From: Kutzneria viridogrisea
GTDB taxonomy: Bacteria; Actinomycetota; Actinomycetes; Mycobacteriales; Pseudonocardiaceae
Direction: 5' to 3'
DNA length: 64,000 nucleotides
NCBI GenBank assembly: GCA_014138725.1
Contig: JACJID010000004.1
Location: 558,001 to 622,000, forward strand
Positions 33,673 through 43,856 of this stretch are shown here, in pieces. Every line of letters begins with the position of its first letter. The first letter of the stretch is position 1. The position numbers and the translations under genes were made by a program. The notes below the pieces were generated by a model that was given only the letters and a program-made list of their open reading frames with translations, ran no database searches and was not told the origin of the DNA.

Positions 33673-35883
33673 GTGGAGGGGCGAGCGGACAACAGCGTGT
33701 CCGGCACGGTGCACGGCACTGTCGTGCAGGGCAACCAGGTGCACATCACGCAGGTCACGCACACCGTGCCGGTGCCCTGCCAGCTGCCACCCGAACTGCC
33801 CGACTTCACCGGACGCGCGAGCGACCTGGCCGCGCTGGACGCGCTGCCCGCCGACCGGGGCACGGTGCTGATCACCGCGATCCACGGCATGGGCGGCGTT
33901 GGCAAGACCGCGCTGGCGGTGCACTGGGCGCACCGGGTCCGCGACCGGTTCCCGGACGGCCAACTGCACGTGAACCTGCGCGGCTACGACCCGGGACAGC
34001 CCGCCCGCCCCGACGAGGTGCTGGACGGCTTCCTGCGGGCGCTGGGCGTACCGGCCGAGCAGATCCCGGCCGGGCTGGACGCGCGCACCGCGCAGTTCCG
34101 CGCGCTGTGCCAGGGCCGCAGGCTGCTCGTGCTGCTGGACAACGCCAACAACGCCGAGCAGGTCCGCCCGCTGCTGCCCGGCTCACCGGGCTGCCTGGTG
34201 CTGGTGACCTCGCGGGACAGCCTGCACGGGCTGGCCACCACCGAGGGCGCCGGTCGGCTGGCGGTGGACCTGCTGCCCGAGGCCGAGGCGCTGGCCCTGG
34301 TGCGGGGGATCATCGGCGAGCGCCGGGCCGAGGCCGAGCCGGCGGCGGTCGCCGAGATCGTGCGGCTGTGCGCCGGGCTGCCGCTGGCGCTGCGCATCGT
34401 GGCGCACCGGGTGGGCGGCCCGCTGGCGGTCGTCGCCGAGGAGTTGGCCGACGAGCGGGAGCGACTGGACGCGCTGAGCGCGGGCAGTGACGAGCGCAGC
34501 GCGGTGCGGGCGGTGTTCTCCTGGTCCTACCGGGCGCTGAGCGCCGAGCAGGCCGCCGCGTTCGACCTGCTCGGACTGGTACCGGCGCCCGAGGTGAGTG
34601 TGCACGCCATGGCCGCGCTCGCGAACACCTCGGTGGCCAGGGCACGGCGCACGCTGACCGCGCTGGCCGAGGCGCACCTGGTCGACCAGGTGGCGCCCGA
34701 CCGGTACGGCTGCCACGACCTGCTGCGCTCCTACGCCCGCGAGCTGGCCGCCGAGCGCGATCACGACGCGGCACCGCACCGGCTGCTCGGCTTCGCCCTG
34801 CACACCGCCTCGGCCGCCGACCACCTGCTGTTCCCGGCCGCCAACGCCTGGTCCAGCGACGGGGCGCCGCCGCCTGCCCACCCGCTGCCGCTGGCCGACC
34901 ACGCCGCCGCGCTGGCCTGGTTCACCGCCGAGCGCCCCCTGCTGATCGCCCTGGTGCGGCAGGTCACCGGCATGGACCGGGCGGTGTGGCAGCTGACCGC
35001 CGCCATGTGGTCGTACTTCAAGCGGCAGATGGTGTTCGACGCGGTGTGGGTGGAGGTCTTCGAGCTGGGCCTGGCGGCGGCGCGGCGCTGCGGCGACCGG
35101 CTCGGGCAGGCACACCTGCACAACTGCCTGGCCGACGCGTACCGGATGGCCAGGCGGGCCGAGGACGCGGCGGCGGCGGCCAACCGCGCGCTGGCCCTGT
35201 GCCGGGACCTGGGTGATCGCAACGGCGAGGCCGCCGCGCTGAACAACCTCGGCACCTCCAGCCGGGACGCAGGCGAGCACGAGCAAGCGCTTGAGCACTA
35301 CCGCAGGGCCCTGCGGCTACGGGAGCGCACCAAGGACCGGTACCGGCAGGCGATCACCCTGAACAACCTCGGCAGCACCTGCATCACCCTGCGCCGCTAC
35401 GACCTGGCCCTGGAGTACCTGACCGAGGCGCTGGCGCTGCGTGAACGGCTGGATGACCCGAACGGGCTCAGCGTCTCGCTGAACAACCTGGGCAACCTGC
35501 ACCGCTACGAGCGCCGCTACGAGCAGGCCATCGACTACTACCGGCGCGTGCTGGCCCTGCGCGTGGAGCTGGGCGACACCTTCGGGCTGGCGCTGACCAC
35601 GAACTGCCTGGGCATGACCTACGCCTCGATGGGCCGCCCGCAGGAGGCGATCGACCAGTTCGAGCACGCGCTGCGGCTGCGCCGCGAGGCCGGGGACCGC
35701 GACGGCGAGGCGTTCACCCTGAGCAAGATCGGCTACGCCCTTGAGGTGCTCGGCCGGAGCGGGGAGGCGGTCGCGCACTGGCGGGCCGCCCTGGCCGTCT
35801 TCGAGGAGACCGGCAACGCCCGCCGGGCCGAGGAGATGCGGGGGCTGCTGGCCAGGGGCGGCCCGGACCGGGCCGCCCCCTAG
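33673..35883 (+). CDS. STAND NTPase (NB-ARC, TPR) with an N-terminal RHIM/BASS-like amyloid motif
   Basis: GTG 33673 gives 736 residues. Residues 8-27 (SVSGTVHGTVVQGNQVHITQ) match the Gly/Val/Gln pattern of RHIM-like bacterial amyloid signalling sequences. The NB-ARC core follows: P-loop GMGGVGKTAL (about 72-81), RRLLVLLDNA (Walker B), LVTSRD (sensor 1), GLPLALRIVAHR. A winged-helix part with LLGLVPAPEVSVHAMAAL comes next, then at least six TPRs from about residue 470 (NNLG at most repeat starts). This is NLR-like architecture. Such proteins oligomerise on ligand sensing and template an effector with the same motif. No effector gene is adjacent. It ends 1 base from pafA. Confidence 0.8.
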   Translation: MEGRADNSVSGTVHGTVVQGNQVHITQVTHTVPVPCQLPPELPDFTGRASDLAALDALPADRGTVLITAIHGMGGVGKTALAVHWAHRVRDRFPDGQLHVNLRGYDPGQPARPDEVLDGFLRALGVPAEQIPAGLDARTAQFRALCQGRRLLVLLDNANNAEQVRPLLPGSPGCLVLVTSRDSLHGLATTEGAGRLAVDLLPEAEALALVRGIIGERRAEAEPAAVAEIVRLCAGLPLALRIVAHRVGGPLAVVAEELADERERLDALSAGSDERSAVRAVFSWSYRALSAEQAAAFDLLGLVPAPEVSVHAMAALANTSVARARRTLTALAEAHLVDQVAPDRYGCHDLLRSYARELAAERDHDAAPHRLLGFALHTASAADHLLFPAANAWSSDGAPPPAHPLPLADHAAALAWFTAERPLLIALVRQVTGMDRAVWQLTAAMWSYFKRQMVFDAVWVEVFELGLAAARRCGDRLGQAHLHNCLADAYRMARRAEDAAAAANRALALCRDLGDRNGEAAALNNLGTSSRDAGEHEQALEHYRRALRLRERTKDRYRQAITLNNLGSTCITLRRYDLALEYLTEALALRERLDDPNGLSVSLNNLGNLHRYERRYEQAIDYYRRVLALRVELGDTFGLALTTNCLGMTYASMGRPQEAIDQFEHALRLRREAGDRDGEAFTLSKIGYALEVLGRSGEAVAHWRAALAVFEETGNARRAEEMRGLLARGGPDRAAP

Positions 35884-35884
35884 G

Positions 35885-37243
35885 TCACAGCGAGGCGATC
35901 AGCCGTTCCACCCGCTCGTCCACGGCACGGAACGGGTCCTTGCACAGCACGGTGCGCTGTGCCTGGTCGTTCAGCTTCAGGTGCACCCAGTCGACCGTGA
36001 AGTCCCGGCCCGCGGCCTGTGCCGCGGCGATGAAGTCACCGCGCAGCTTGGCCCTGGTCGTCTGCGGCGGGGTGTCCTTGGCGGCCTCGATCTCGCCGTC
36101 GTCGGTCACCCGGTGCACCAGGTCCTTGCGCTGCAACAGGTCGAAGATGCCCCGGCCACGGCGGATGTCGTGGTAGGCCAGGTCCAGCTGGGCGATGCGC
36201 GGGCTGGACAGCTCCAGCCCGTGCTTGGACTGGTAGCGCTCGATCAGCCGGTGCTTGACCGCCCAGTCGATCTCCCGATCGATCTTGGACAGGTCCTGGG
36301 CCTCCACCGCGTCCAGGGTCTTGCCCCACAGCTCGACCACCCGCTGCGCGGTCGGGTCCGGCGCGCGCTGCGCGACGTGCTCCACCGCCTTGGCGTGGTA
36401 CTCGCGCTGGATGTCCAGCGCGCTGGCCTCCCGGCCACCGGCCAGCCGCACCAGCCTGCGCCCGGTCAGGTCGTGGCTGATCTCGCGGATGGCCCGGATC
36501 GGGTTGTCCAGGCTGAAGTCGCGGAACTGCACGCCCTGCTCGATCATCTCCAGCACGAGGTTGGCGCTGCCCACCTTGAGCAGGGTCGTCACCTCGGACA
36601 TGTTCGAGTCGCCCACGATCACGTGCAGCCTGCGGTAGCGCTCGGCGTCCGCGTGCGGCTCGTCCCGGGTGTTGATGATCGGCCTCGACCGGGTGGTGGC
36701 GCTGGACACGCCCTCCCAGATGTGCTCGGCCCGCTGGGACAGGCAGTACACGGCCCCGCGCGGGGTCTGCAACACCTTGCCCGCCCCGCAGATCAGCTGC
36801 CTGGTCACCAGGAACGGCAGCAGCACGTCGGCGATGCGGGAGAACTCCCCCGCCCTCGCGACCAGGTAGTTCTCGTGGCAGCCGTAGGAGTTGCCCGCCG
36901 AGTCCGTGTTGTTCTTGAACAGGAAGATGTCGCCGCCGATGCCCTCGTCGGCCAGCCTCCGCTCGGCGTCGACGAGCAGGTCCTCCAGGATCCGCTCACC
37001 GGCCTTGTCGTGGGTGACCAGCTGTGTGAGGTCGTCGCACTCCGCTGTCGCGTACTCGGGGTGCGAGCCGACGTCGAGATACAGGCGCGAACCGTTGCGC
37101 AGGAACACGTTCGAAGATCGTCCCCACGACACGACGCGCCGGAACAGGTACCGCGCCACCTCGTCGGGGGACAACCGACGCTGCCCGTGAAAGGTGCAGG
37201 TCACCCCGAACTCGGTCTCGATGCCGAAGATCCGCCGCTGCAT
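35885..37243 (-). CDS. pafA: Pup--protein ligase
   Basis: ATG 37243 gives 452 residues, as in mycobacteria. [15 protein letters not shown] holds the catalytic Glu/Asp-containing first strand. [34 protein letters not shown] and [13 protein letters not shown] are glutamine-synthetase-like nucleotide and metal sites shared with Dop. PafA uses ATP to form an isopeptide bond between the Pup C-terminal Glu and a substrate lysine. The frame extended to 38701 is antisense to the PAP2 gene and is not real. A plus-strand gene separates it from pafB, so the usual pafABC transcript is broken. Confidence 0.95.
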   Translation of the reverse strand: MQRRIFGIETEFGVTCTFHGQRRLSPDEVARYLFRRVVSWGRSSNVFLRNGSRLYLDVGSHPEYATAECDDLTQLVTHDKAGERILEDLLVDAERRLADEGIGGDIFLFKNNTDSAGNSYGCHENYLVARAGEFSRIADVLLPFLVTRQLICGAGKVLQTPRGAVYCLSQRAEHIWEGVSSATTRSRPIINTRDEPHADAERYRRLHVIVGDSNMSEVTTLLKVGSANLVLEMIEQGVQFRDFSLDNPIRAIREISHDLTGRRLVRLAGGREASALDIQREYHAKAVEHVAQRAPDPTAQRVVELWGKTLDAVEAQDLSKIDREIDWAVKHRLIERYQSKHGLELSSPRIAQLDLAYHDIRRGRGIFDLLQRKDLVHRVTDDGEIEAAKDTPPQTTRAKLRGDFIAAAQAAGRDFTVDWVHLKLNDQAQRTVLCKDPFRAVDERVERLIASL

Positions 37244-37330
37244 CTCTCCACAGTAGGCGGTTGTCGGCCAACTGACCGTGCGCCGTTCGGGGAAGCGTGC
37301 GGATTTTCCACTACCTTCCCATAACGGTAG

Positions 37331-38812
37331 GTGTCGCCGACCCCCGATTGGACGCCTGTGAGCCCCCGGTTTCGCCCGGTCAACCGCCTGGACCACGCAC
37401 TGATGCAACGCAGCGCCGCACTGCCCCGCTCGCGCGCCGACACCGTGCTCAAGGTCATCTCCGCGGCCGCCAACCACAGCCTGCTGTGGGGTGCGGTGGC
37501 CGCCGTGCTCGCCGCGCGCAAGGGGCCAACCCGGCGGGCCGCCCTGCGCGGCATCGCGGCGATCGCGGGCGCCAGCTTCACCGCGAACGCGGTCGGCAAG
37601 ACCCTGCTGCCCCGCCGCCGCCCGGCCGCCGAACTGGTCGCCGAGCACCGCCGCCTGGTCAAGCGGCCGACCTCCTCCTCGTTCCCCTCCGGGCACGCCG
37701 CCTCCGCCGCCGCGTTCACCACCGCCGTGGCGCTGGAATCGCCCAAGGCGGCGGCCGTGGTCGCCCCGCTGGCGGCCGCGGTGGCGTACTCGCGGGTGCA
37801 CACCGGGGTGCACTGGGGCTCCGACGTGGCCTGCGGGGCGCTGGTCGGGGTGGCCGCCGGGCTGCTCACGCGGCGCTGGTGGCCGGTGGTGGACGAGCAG
37901 GCGCCGCCGACCCGGCGCCGGGTCGAGGTCCCGGCCTTCGAGCAGGGCGAGGGCCTGCTGTTCGTGGTCAACCCCAACTCCGGTCCCGGTGAGGGCGACT
38001 TCTCCGAGCAGGTCCGCGAGAACTGGCCCTCGGCGACCGTCGTGCTGCTGGACCAGGACACCGACCTGGACGCCCTGGTCGGCGAGCACGGCCCCAAGGC
38101 GCTGGGCGTGGCCGGGGGCGACGGCACCGTGGCCGCCATGGCCGCACTGGCCACCGAGCACGACCTGCCGCTGGTCGTGCTGCCCGCGGGCACCCTCAAC
38201 CACTTCGCCCGCGACCTTGGCGTGGACGCCGTGCAGACCGCACGCGCCGCCGTGCGCGCCGGCGACGGGGCCGCCGTGGACCTGGGTGCGGTGACCGTGG
38301 GCGGGTCCGAGCCGCGGCTGTTCCTCAACACCGCGAGCCTGGGCGGCTACCCCGACCTGGTCCGGCTGCGCGACAAGCACGCCGACCGCTGGGGCAAGTG
38401 GCCCGCCGGGGCGTACGCGCTGATCCGCGTCCTGCACGAGGCCCGGCCACTGGACGTCACGATCAACGGTGAGCGGCTGCGGGTGTGGATGCTGTTCGTC
38501 GGCAACAACGTGTACCTGCCACGCGGTTTCGCCCCGCTGACCCGCGCGCGCCTGGACACCGGCCTGCTCGACGTGCGCTACCTGCGTGCCGACCTGCCCC
38601 TCTCGCGGACCCGGTTCATCCTCGCCGCCGTGCTGGGCGCCCTGCACCGCAGCCACGTGTACCGCCAGGCTGACCTGCCCCGGCTGCGCGTCACGGTGCA
38701 CAGCGCCCCCGTGGCCATCGCCACCGACGGGGAGGTCGGCGAGCAGGCCACCCGGTTCGAGTTCACCGCCCGCAGGGCCGCGCTGGTGACCTACCTGCCC
38801 CAGCTGTCATGA
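37331..38812 (+). CDS. PAP2 phosphatase - diacylglycerol kinase fusion protein
   Basis: The 493-residue product starts at GTG 37331 (GTG 37358 also possible). The N-terminal PAP2 domain (about 20-190) has [19 protein letters not shown] and [12 protein letters not shown], the phosphatase motifs. The C-terminal DAGK domain (about 215-490) has [25 protein letters not shown] and [14 protein letters not shown]. The fusion is common in actinobacteria. It could dephosphorylate and rephosphorylate lipid or isoprenoid substrates at the membrane; its real substrate is unknown. The stop codon lies inside a long hairpin repeat. Confidence 0.87.
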   Translation: MSPTPDWTPVSPRFRPVNRLDHALMQRSAALPRSRADTVLKVISAAANHSLLWGAVAAVLAARKGPTRRAALRGIAAIAGASFTANAVGKTLLPRRRPAAELVAEHRRLVKRPTSSSFPSGHAASAAAFTTAVALESPKAAAVVAPLAAAVAYSRVHTGVHWGSDVACGALVGVAAGLLTRRWWPVVDEQAPPTRRRVEVPAFEQGEGLLFVVNPNSGPGEGDFSEQVRENWPSATVVLLDQDTDLDALVGEHGPKALGVAGGDGTVAAMAALATEHDLPLVVLPAGTLNHFARDLGVDAVQTARAAVRAGDGAAVDLGAVTVGGSEPRLFLNTASLGGYPDLVRLRDKHADRWGKWPAGAYALIRVLHEARPLDVTINGERLRVWMLFVGNNVYLPRGFAPLTRARLDTGLLDVRYLRADLPLSRTRFILAAVLGALHRSHVYRQADLPRLRVTVHSAPVAIATDGEVGEQATRFEFTARRAALVTYLPQLS

Positions 38813-38859
38813 AAGTGCCGTTCCTGGCGTTGAACGCCAGGAACGGCACTTTCATGACA
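38805..38859. terminator. Long perfect hairpin, copy 2 of the ATGAAAGTGCC family
   Basis: Bases 38805-38830 pair with 38834-38859 (26 bp, perfect, TGA triloop). The outer 15 bases equal copy 1 at 15694; the inner stem differs but stays paired. It includes the stop codon of the PAP2 fusion gene and faces a convergent gene. Confidence 0.75.
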
Positions 38860-38865
38860 TCGGTG

Positions 38866-39948
38866 TCAGCGCAGGGCGAGGAACTGCTTGCCCGACTTGT
38901 CGGCCCCGCCGGCCCACAGGCCGCCACCGGGGACGGCGGTCAGCACGCCCACCCGCCGGGTCGGAGCCGTCGGGCCGGTGGCCGTCTGCCAGCCGGAACC
39001 GGTCCAGCTCAGCAGCCCGTTGGTGGTGTCGCCACTGCCGCCGATCCCGGCGTACAGGGTGCCGCCGTCCTCGGCGAAGCCGGTGAGCCGGGTGTCACCG
39101 GTGTCCGGCACCGGCACGAGGCCGAAGCCCTGCGCGGTCCCGCGCAGCACGATCGCCTTGCCCGGGACGTACTTCGACTGGTAGCCGCCGGCCCACACCT
39201 CACCGTTGGCGCGCACCAGCACCGAGGTCAGCCTGACGTCCTCGGTGAACCCGGGCAGGGCGGCCCTGGTCCAGCTGGTGCCGTCCCAGTGCACCAGGTA
39301 GGGCTCGGACTTGGCGTTGGCCACGTCCGCGCTGATCGACCCCGCCGCCCACACGTTGGTGGCCGACACGGCGTGGACGGCGGTCAGCGAACCCGAGTAA
39401 CCGGCGGGCACCGGGGTCCGGGTGACCGACCAGCTGCTGCCGTTCCAGTGGCCGACCTGCGGGTGGAAGAAACCGTCGCCGCGATCGGAACCCGCCGCCC
39501 ACAGGTCGCTGGCCGACTTGGACTGCGCGGCGAGCACCTCGAAGTCCTTCGAGCCCTGCTCGGTCCACCGCCCGCCGTTCCACCGGTATCCCGGGAACCT
39601 GGTGGCGCCACCGCTGTCATCGCGGCCGAAGACCCACTCGTCGGTGGCCGACACCCCGGTGACCGCGCCGGGCACGAGGGACTCGCTGGGCAGTGTCAGT
39701 GTGGTCCACTGCTGACCGCCCCACTGCCAGACGCGCTTGTACGTGCGGTGGTTGCCGATGATCCAGTACTCGGTGCCGAGCGCGATCGCCGAGTCGTGGC
39801 CGAACGCGGTGATCTGGTCGGTGTACCAGCCGTCCATCGTGGTCGGTGGGTTGTGCACCTGCCAACCGGGCTCGGCCGCACCCGCCTGGGCGCCGGTGCC
39901 GAGCACCAGCAGCAATCCCGCTGCCGCGGCAGCCAAGAGTCTTCGCAT
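38866..39948 (-). CDS. Secreted beta-propeller-like protein
   Basis: ATG 39948 gives 360 residues with a signal peptide cut near residue 25 (AQAGAAEP). The mature protein has repeated short blocks of the type W-x-W-x-G-x-x-W followed by S-A-x-D-x-W-A-A-G (WQWGGQQWTT, VSATDEWVFG; WNGSSWSVTR, VSATNVWAAG; WDGTSWTRAA, RANGEVWAGG). This indicates a 5-7 blade propeller similar to WD40/Kelch-like secreted actinobacterial proteins. I do not recognise an enzymatic site, so a binding or surface role is likely. It sits between prcA and the PAP2 gene, interrupting the usual proteasome locus. Confidence 0.7.
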   Translation of the reverse strand: MRRLLAAAAAGLLLVLGTGAQAGAAEPGWQVHNPPTTMDGWYTDQITAFGHDSAIALGTEYWIIGNHRTYKRVWQWGGQQWTTLTLPSESLVPGAVTGVSATDEWVFGRDDSGGATRFPGYRWNGGRWTEQGSKDFEVLAAQSKSASDLWAAGSDRGDGFFHPQVGHWNGSSWSVTRTPVPAGYSGSLTAVHAVSATNVWAAGSISADVANAKSEPYLVHWDGTSWTRAALPGFTEDVRLTSVLVRANGEVWAGGYQSKYVPGKAIVLRGTAQGFGLVPVPDTGDTRLTGFAEDGGTLYAGIGGSGDTTNGLLSWTGSGWQTATGPTAPTRRVGVLTAVPGGGLWAGGADKSGKQFLALR

Positions 39949-40018
39949 GGGCGGGATGCTAAGGAACTCGTATATCGGGCGATTATCGCGTTGTGGCAAG
40001 AAAAGCTAGGCTCCGCCC

Positions 40019-40205
40019 GTGACGCGGTGGCGGGCACTGGGCTGGACCGCCCGCGGCGTCCTGACCGTATGCCAGCGGCGTGTGGACCGCCCTCGCCGTG
40101 ATGACGAATTGGTTGCCGCAGAACGTCTTCGCCCTGTTCGTGTTCGTCACCGCCGTGCCGCTGAGCCGGGTACTGGCGCAGCACGGGCAGCGGCGAGTGC
40201 GGTGA
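40019..40205 (+). pseudogene. Possible frameshifted small membrane protein gene
   Basis: From GTG 40019 the frame encodes a short basic start (TRWRALGWTARGVLTV). Joining it at about 40065 to the next frame gives YASGVWTALAVMTNWLPQ and then NVFALFVFVTAVPLSRVL, ending at 40203-40205. Together this would be a protein of about 60 residues with one membrane helix. A one-base change seems to have broken it; alternatively only 40080-40205 (41 residues) is translated. No family is recognised. Confidence 0.3.
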
Positions 40206-40212
40206 ACGCGCG

Positions 40213-40247
40213 GCGGCGCCACCCGCGACGAGCACGGGTGGCGCCGC
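40213..40247 (-). terminator. Hairpin after the proteasome operon
   Basis: Bases 40213-40225 pair perfectly with 40235-40247 (13 bp, 9-base loop), 13 bases beyond the prcA stop on the minus strand. There is no T-tract, which is usual in this GC range. Confidence 0.6.
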
Positions 40248-40260
40248 GTGGGACCTCAGG

Positions 40261-40998
40261 TCACTGCTCGGGCTTGGGCTCCTCGGCCGCAGGCTCCGCC
40301 GCGGGCGCGGTGCTGGCCAGCAGGGTCTCCAGGGCAGCGCCCTGGATGCGCCGGAACGCCCTGCGCGGGCGCGAGCGGTCCAGCACGGCGACCTCCAGCG
40401 GGCGGGCCGCGCCGTTGGTGGCGGCGGAGCTGCCCGCGTCGAAGGCGGAGACCGCCACCCGCAGCGCGTCGGCGAGCTCGGCGCCCTCCTGGTAGGAGTT
40501 CTTCAGCGCGGTGGAGATCGCCTCGGCCTGCCCGCCCATCACCACGTACTGCGGCTCGTCGAAGATCGAGCCGTCGTAGGTGAGGCGGTAGAGCTGGTCC
40601 TGCCCGTACTCGGTGCCGACCTCGGCGACGCAGACCTCCACCTCGAACGGCTTGAGCTGCTCGGTGAAGATGCTGCCCAGCAGACCGGCGAAGGCGTTGG
40701 CCAGCGCGCGGGCGTTGACGTCCCGCCGGTCGTACTGGTAGCCGCGCAGGTCGGCGTGCCGCACACCGGCCACCCGCAGGCTCTCGAACTCGCTGTAGCG
40801 GCCCACGGCGGCGAAGCCGATGCGGTCGTAGATCTCCGACACCTTGTGCAGGGTGGAGGAGGGGTTCTCGGCGACGAACAGCACGCCGCCGGTGTAGGTC
40901 AGCACGACGACGCTGCGCCCCTTGGCGATGCCCTTGCGGGCGAGCTCGGAGCGGTCCCGCATCACCTGCTCGGCCGAGGCGTACAACGGCATGGTCAC
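40261..40998 (-). CDS. prcA: Proteasome alpha subunit
   Basis: The 245-residue protein starts [20 protein letters not shown], the conserved N-terminal gate region of actinobacterial alpha subunits. [10 protein letters not shown]-like [28 protein letters not shown] and [15 protein letters not shown] follow. Seven alpha subunits form each outer ring of the 20S core and dock the ARC ATPase. The tail is Ala/Glu/Pro-rich and ends KPEQ, not the classic C-terminal docking motif. It is last in the dop-pup-prcB-prcA run and is followed by a hairpin. Confidence 0.95.
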   Translation of the reverse strand: MTMPLYASAEQVMRDRSELARKGIAKGRSVVVLTYTGGVLFVAENPSSTLHKVSEIYDRIGFAAVGRYSEFESLRVAGVRHADLRGYQYDRRDVNARALANAFAGLLGSIFTEQLKPFEVEVCVAEVGTEYGQDQLYRLTYDGSIFDEPQYVVMGGQAEAISTALKNSYQEGAELADALRVAVSAFDAGSSAATNGAARPLEVAVLDRSRPRRAFRRIQGAALETLLASTAPAAEPAAEEPKPEQ

Positions 40999-41041
40999 GA
41001 TGCGGCTCCCAGGAGTGAGGTGGTCAACGAAAGGCTCCGGC

Positions 41042-41878
41042 TCAGCGCGCAGCGCGGGTTCGGTCGGCGACGACGGCCTCGGCCACGGCGGCGGTCCGCT
41101 CCTCGGGCAGCCGCACCGCGCCCTCGGCGGTCACCGTGATGACCACCGGGAAGATGCGGCGCACCAGGTCGGGACCGCTGGTGGCGGAGTCGTCGTCGGC
41201 GGCGTCGTAGAGCGCCTCGACGGCGGCCCGCACCGCGGCGTCGGCGTCCCCGTCCGGGTCGTGCAGCTTCTTGAGCGAGGACTTGGCGAACACCGAGCCC
41301 GAGCCGATCGAGTGGTACCCGGAGTGCTCGTCGAACCGGCCGCCGGTGACGTCGTAGGTGACGATGCGCCCGGCCCGGTCGGGGTCGGCCGCCTCCACGT
41401 CGTAGCCCACGAACAGCGGCAGCACGACCAGACCGGCCATGGCCGCTTCCAGGTTGCCCTTGAGCATCGTGCCCAGCCGGTTGGCCTTGCCGTCCAGGGT
41501 GAGCGAGACACCCTCGATCTTCTCGTAGTGCTCCAGCTCCAGGGCGTAGAGCCGCACCATCTCCACGGCCAGGCCCGCGGTACCCGCGATGCCGACCGCC
41601 GAGTACTCGTCGGTGACGTAGACCTTCTCCATGTCCCGGTGGGCGATCACGTTGCCCTGGGTGGCCCTGCGGTCGCCCGCGATCAGCACACCGCCCTTGT
41701 AGGTCACCGCGACGATGGTGGTGCCGTGGGTGAACTCCACCGGGTGCGCGCCCGGTGCGACCCGGCTGACCGGGAGCAGTTCGGGGGCCTGCACACGCAG
41801 GAAGTCGACGAAGGAGGACGTGCCCGCGCTGAGATAAGCCGCGGGCAGCGCCGCACCCGAAGAGGACCTGTGGTTCAC
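41042..41878 (-). CDS. prcB: Proteasome beta subunit
   Basis: GTG 41878 follows GGGAGGAG with good spacing, giving 278 residues. A propeptide of about 54 residues ([16 protein letters not shown] is the conserved part) ends at FTHG before the catalytic N-terminal threonine of [21 protein letters not shown] and [15 protein letters not shown] are active-site and ring-contact segments. Beta subunits form the two inner proteolytic rings. It lies 43 bases upstream of prcA. The frame start at 41938 has no RBS. Confidence 0.95.
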   Translation of the reverse strand: MNHRSSSGAALPAAYLSAGTSSFVDFLRVQAPELLPVSRVAPGAHPVEFTHGTTIVAVTYKGGVLIAGDRRATQGNVIAHRDMEKVYVTDEYSAVGIAGTAGLAVEMVRLYALELEHYEKIEGVSLTLDGKANRLGTMLKGNLEAAMAGLVVLPLFVGYDVEAADPDRAGRIVTYDVTGGRFDEHSGYHSIGSGSVFAKSSLKKLHDPDGDADAAVRAAVEALYDAADDDSATSGPDLVRRIFPVVITVTAEGAVRLPEERTAAVAEAVVADRTRAAR

Positions 41879-41971
41879 CGTGCTGTCTCTCCTCCCGTAG
41901 TGAAACCGGGCGCGGCCTTGTACCGCGAACGGCAACACACTCGACCGTTCACCGAAGAACTGCGCTGGCGG

Positions 41972-42166
41972 CTACTCGCCGCCCTTCTGCACGTAGGCCC
42001 GGACGAAGTCCTCGGCGTTCTCCTCGAGGACGTCGTCGATCTCGTCCAGGATCGCGTCAACGTCCTCGCCGAGCTTCTCGCGACGTTCCTGGCCTGCCGG
42101 GGCCGCGCCCTCGGCGGACTCGTCGCCGTCACCGCCGCCGTGCTTCTGGACCTGCTCCTGGGACAT
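41972..42166 (-). CDS. pup: Prokaryotic ubiquitin-like protein Pup, ending in Glu
   Basis: The 64-residue protein is disordered and acidic. It starts MSQEQVQKHGGGDGD, with the ARC-binding helix in VDAILDEIDDVLEENAEDFV, and ends VQKGGE. Pup is attached by PafA to lysines of proteins destined for the proteasome. The last residue is encoded as Glu (GAG), not Gln as in M. tuberculosis, so it can be ligated without prior deamidation by Dop. It lies 93 bases upstream of prcB. Confidence 0.96.
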   Translation of the reverse strand: MSQEQVQKHGGGDGDESAEGAAPAGQERREKLGEDVDAILDEIDDVLEENAEDFVRAYVQKGGE

Positions 42167-42297
42167 CTCGCCTCCCTGAACTCCTGGTGGCCCACCCGCA
42201 ACGCGATGTGCCTGACAAGAACACTACCCAGCGACACCGACATTCGGTGCCAGCCACTCGGGTCGTGATCAACCTCTTACCCGGTTACGCCCTGGGC

Positions 42298-43797
42298 TTA
42301 ACCCCGGGTCAGGGCGTCCACCAGCTCCTCGGCGGTGTTCGCGGCCTCCAGCAGCGCGCCCACGTGTGCCTTGGTGCCCCGCAGCGGCTCCAGGGTGGGG
42401 ATGCGCACCAGGGAGTCCCTGCCGATGTCGAAGATGACCGAGTCCCAGGAGGCGGCGGCCACCGCAGCCGGGTAGCGCTCCAGGCAGCGGCCCCGGAAGT
42501 AGGCCCTGGTGTCCTCCGGCGGGGTCGTGACCGCCGCGCGGACCTCCTCCTCGCTGACCAGCCGCTTCATCGAGCCTCGGGTCACCAGCCGGTTGTACAG
42601 GCCCTTGTCCAGGCGCACGTCGGAGTACTGGAGGTCGACCAGCTGCAACCGCGGCGAGGCCCAGTTCAGGCCGTCCCGGGAGCGGTAGGCCTCCAGCAGC
42701 CGCAGCTTGGCGGGCCAGTCCAGCCGGTCCGCGCACTCCTGCGGGTCGCGGGACAGCGCGTCGAGGACCTCGCCCCAGGTGCTCAGCACGTGCTGGGACA
42801 CCCGGTCCGCGCCCTCGCGCTCCAGGAACTCCCCCGCCCGCTCGTGGTAGGCGTACTGGAGGTCCAGGCCGGTGAACTTGCGCCCGCCGGTGACCTCCAC
42901 GGTGGCCTTGAGCGTGGGGTCGTGGCTGATCGTGTGCACCGCGCGCACCGGGTCGGTCAGCCGCAGGTCGTCGAACCGTCGCCCGGCCTCGATCATGTCC
43001 AGCACCAGCGCGGTCGTGCCCACCTTGAGGTAGGTGGAGTACTCGGCGAGGTTGGCGTCACCGATGATCACGTGCAGCCTGCGGTACTTGTCCGCGTCGG
43101 CGTGCGGCTCGTCGCGGGTGTTGATGATGCCGCGCTTGAGCGTGGTCTCCAGGCCGACCTCGACCTCGATGTAGTCGGCGCGCTGGGAGAGCTGGAAGCC
43201 CGCGTGGTCACCGGAGGGCCCCACGCCGACCCGGCCCGAGCCGCAGATCACCTGGCGGGAGGTGAAGAACGGGGTCAGGCCGCTGATCACCGAGGTGAAC
43301 GGGGTGCTGCGGGACATCAGGTAGTTCTCGTGCGTGCCGTAGCTGGCGCCCTTGCCGTCCACGTTGTTCTTGTACAGCTGCAACCGGGGCTGGCCGGGCA
43401 CGGTGGCCGCGCGCATCGCGGCCTCCTCCATGACCCGCTCCCCCGCCTTGTCCCAGATCACCGCGTCCCGCGCGTTGGTGACCTCGGGTGCGGAGTACTC
43501 GGGGTGCGCGTGGTCCACGTAGAGCCGGGCGCCGTTGGTCAGGATGACGTTGGCGGCGCCCAGGTCCTCCACGTCGGGGTCGGTGGGTGGCACGCCGGGG
43601 GCGCCCAGGTCGAAGCCGCGCGCGTCGCGCAGCGGGGACTCCACCTCGTAGTCCCAGCGGGCACGCCGGGCCCTGGGGATCTCGGCAGCCGCCGCGTAGG
43701 CCAGCACCACCTGGGTGGAGGTCAACACCGGGTTGGCCGTCGCATCGCCGGGCACGGCGATGCCGTACTCGACCTCGGTTCCCATGATCCGCCGCAT
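42298..43797 (-). CDS. dop: Depupylase/deamidase Dop
   Basis: The 499-residue protein starts [20 protein letters not shown] 43785 (MGTEVEYG) is another possible start. It is a PafA homologue with [34 protein letters not shown] and [23 protein letters not shown]. The extra loop after the first strands (about residues 40-75) is the Dop-specific insertion. Dop removes Pup from substrates, and deamidates Pup-Gln where needed; with a Pup ending in Glu its main role here should be depupylation. It precedes pup by about 130 bases. Confidence 0.94.
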   Translation of the reverse strand: MRRIMGTEVEYGIAVPGDATANPVLTSTQVVLAYAAAAEIPRARRARWDYEVESPLRDARGFDLGAPGVPPTDPDVEDLGAANVILTNGARLYVDHAHPEYSAPEVTNARDAVIWDKAGERVMEEAAMRAATVPGQPRLQLYKNNVDGKGASYGTHENYLMSRSTPFTSVISGLTPFFTSRQVICGSGRVGVGPSGDHAGFQLSQRADYIEVEVGLETTLKRGIINTRDEPHADADKYRRLHVIIGDANLAEYSTYLKVGTTALVLDMIEAGRRFDDLRLTDPVRAVHTISHDPTLKATVEVTGGRKFTGLDLQYAYHERAGEFLEREGADRVSQHVLSTWGEVLDALSRDPQECADRLDWPAKLRLLEAYRSRDGLNWASPRLQLVDLQYSDVRLDKGLYNRLVTRGSMKRLVSEEEVRAAVTTPPEDTRAYFRGRCLERYPAAVAAASWDSVIFDIGRDSLVRIPTLEPLRGTKAHVGALLEAANTAEELVDALTRG

Positions 43798-43856
43798 GAG
43801 GGCAGCCTACGACCTCCGGGCGAGGGGGCCACCAGAAGTGGCCCCCGTGACCCAGC

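Noticed and set aside
35885-38701. Very long minus frame covering pafA and the antisense of the PAP2-kinase gene
   Set aside because: PafA starts at 37243 with the conserved [13 protein letters not shown] start; the upstream part is compositional shadow of a plus-strand gene.
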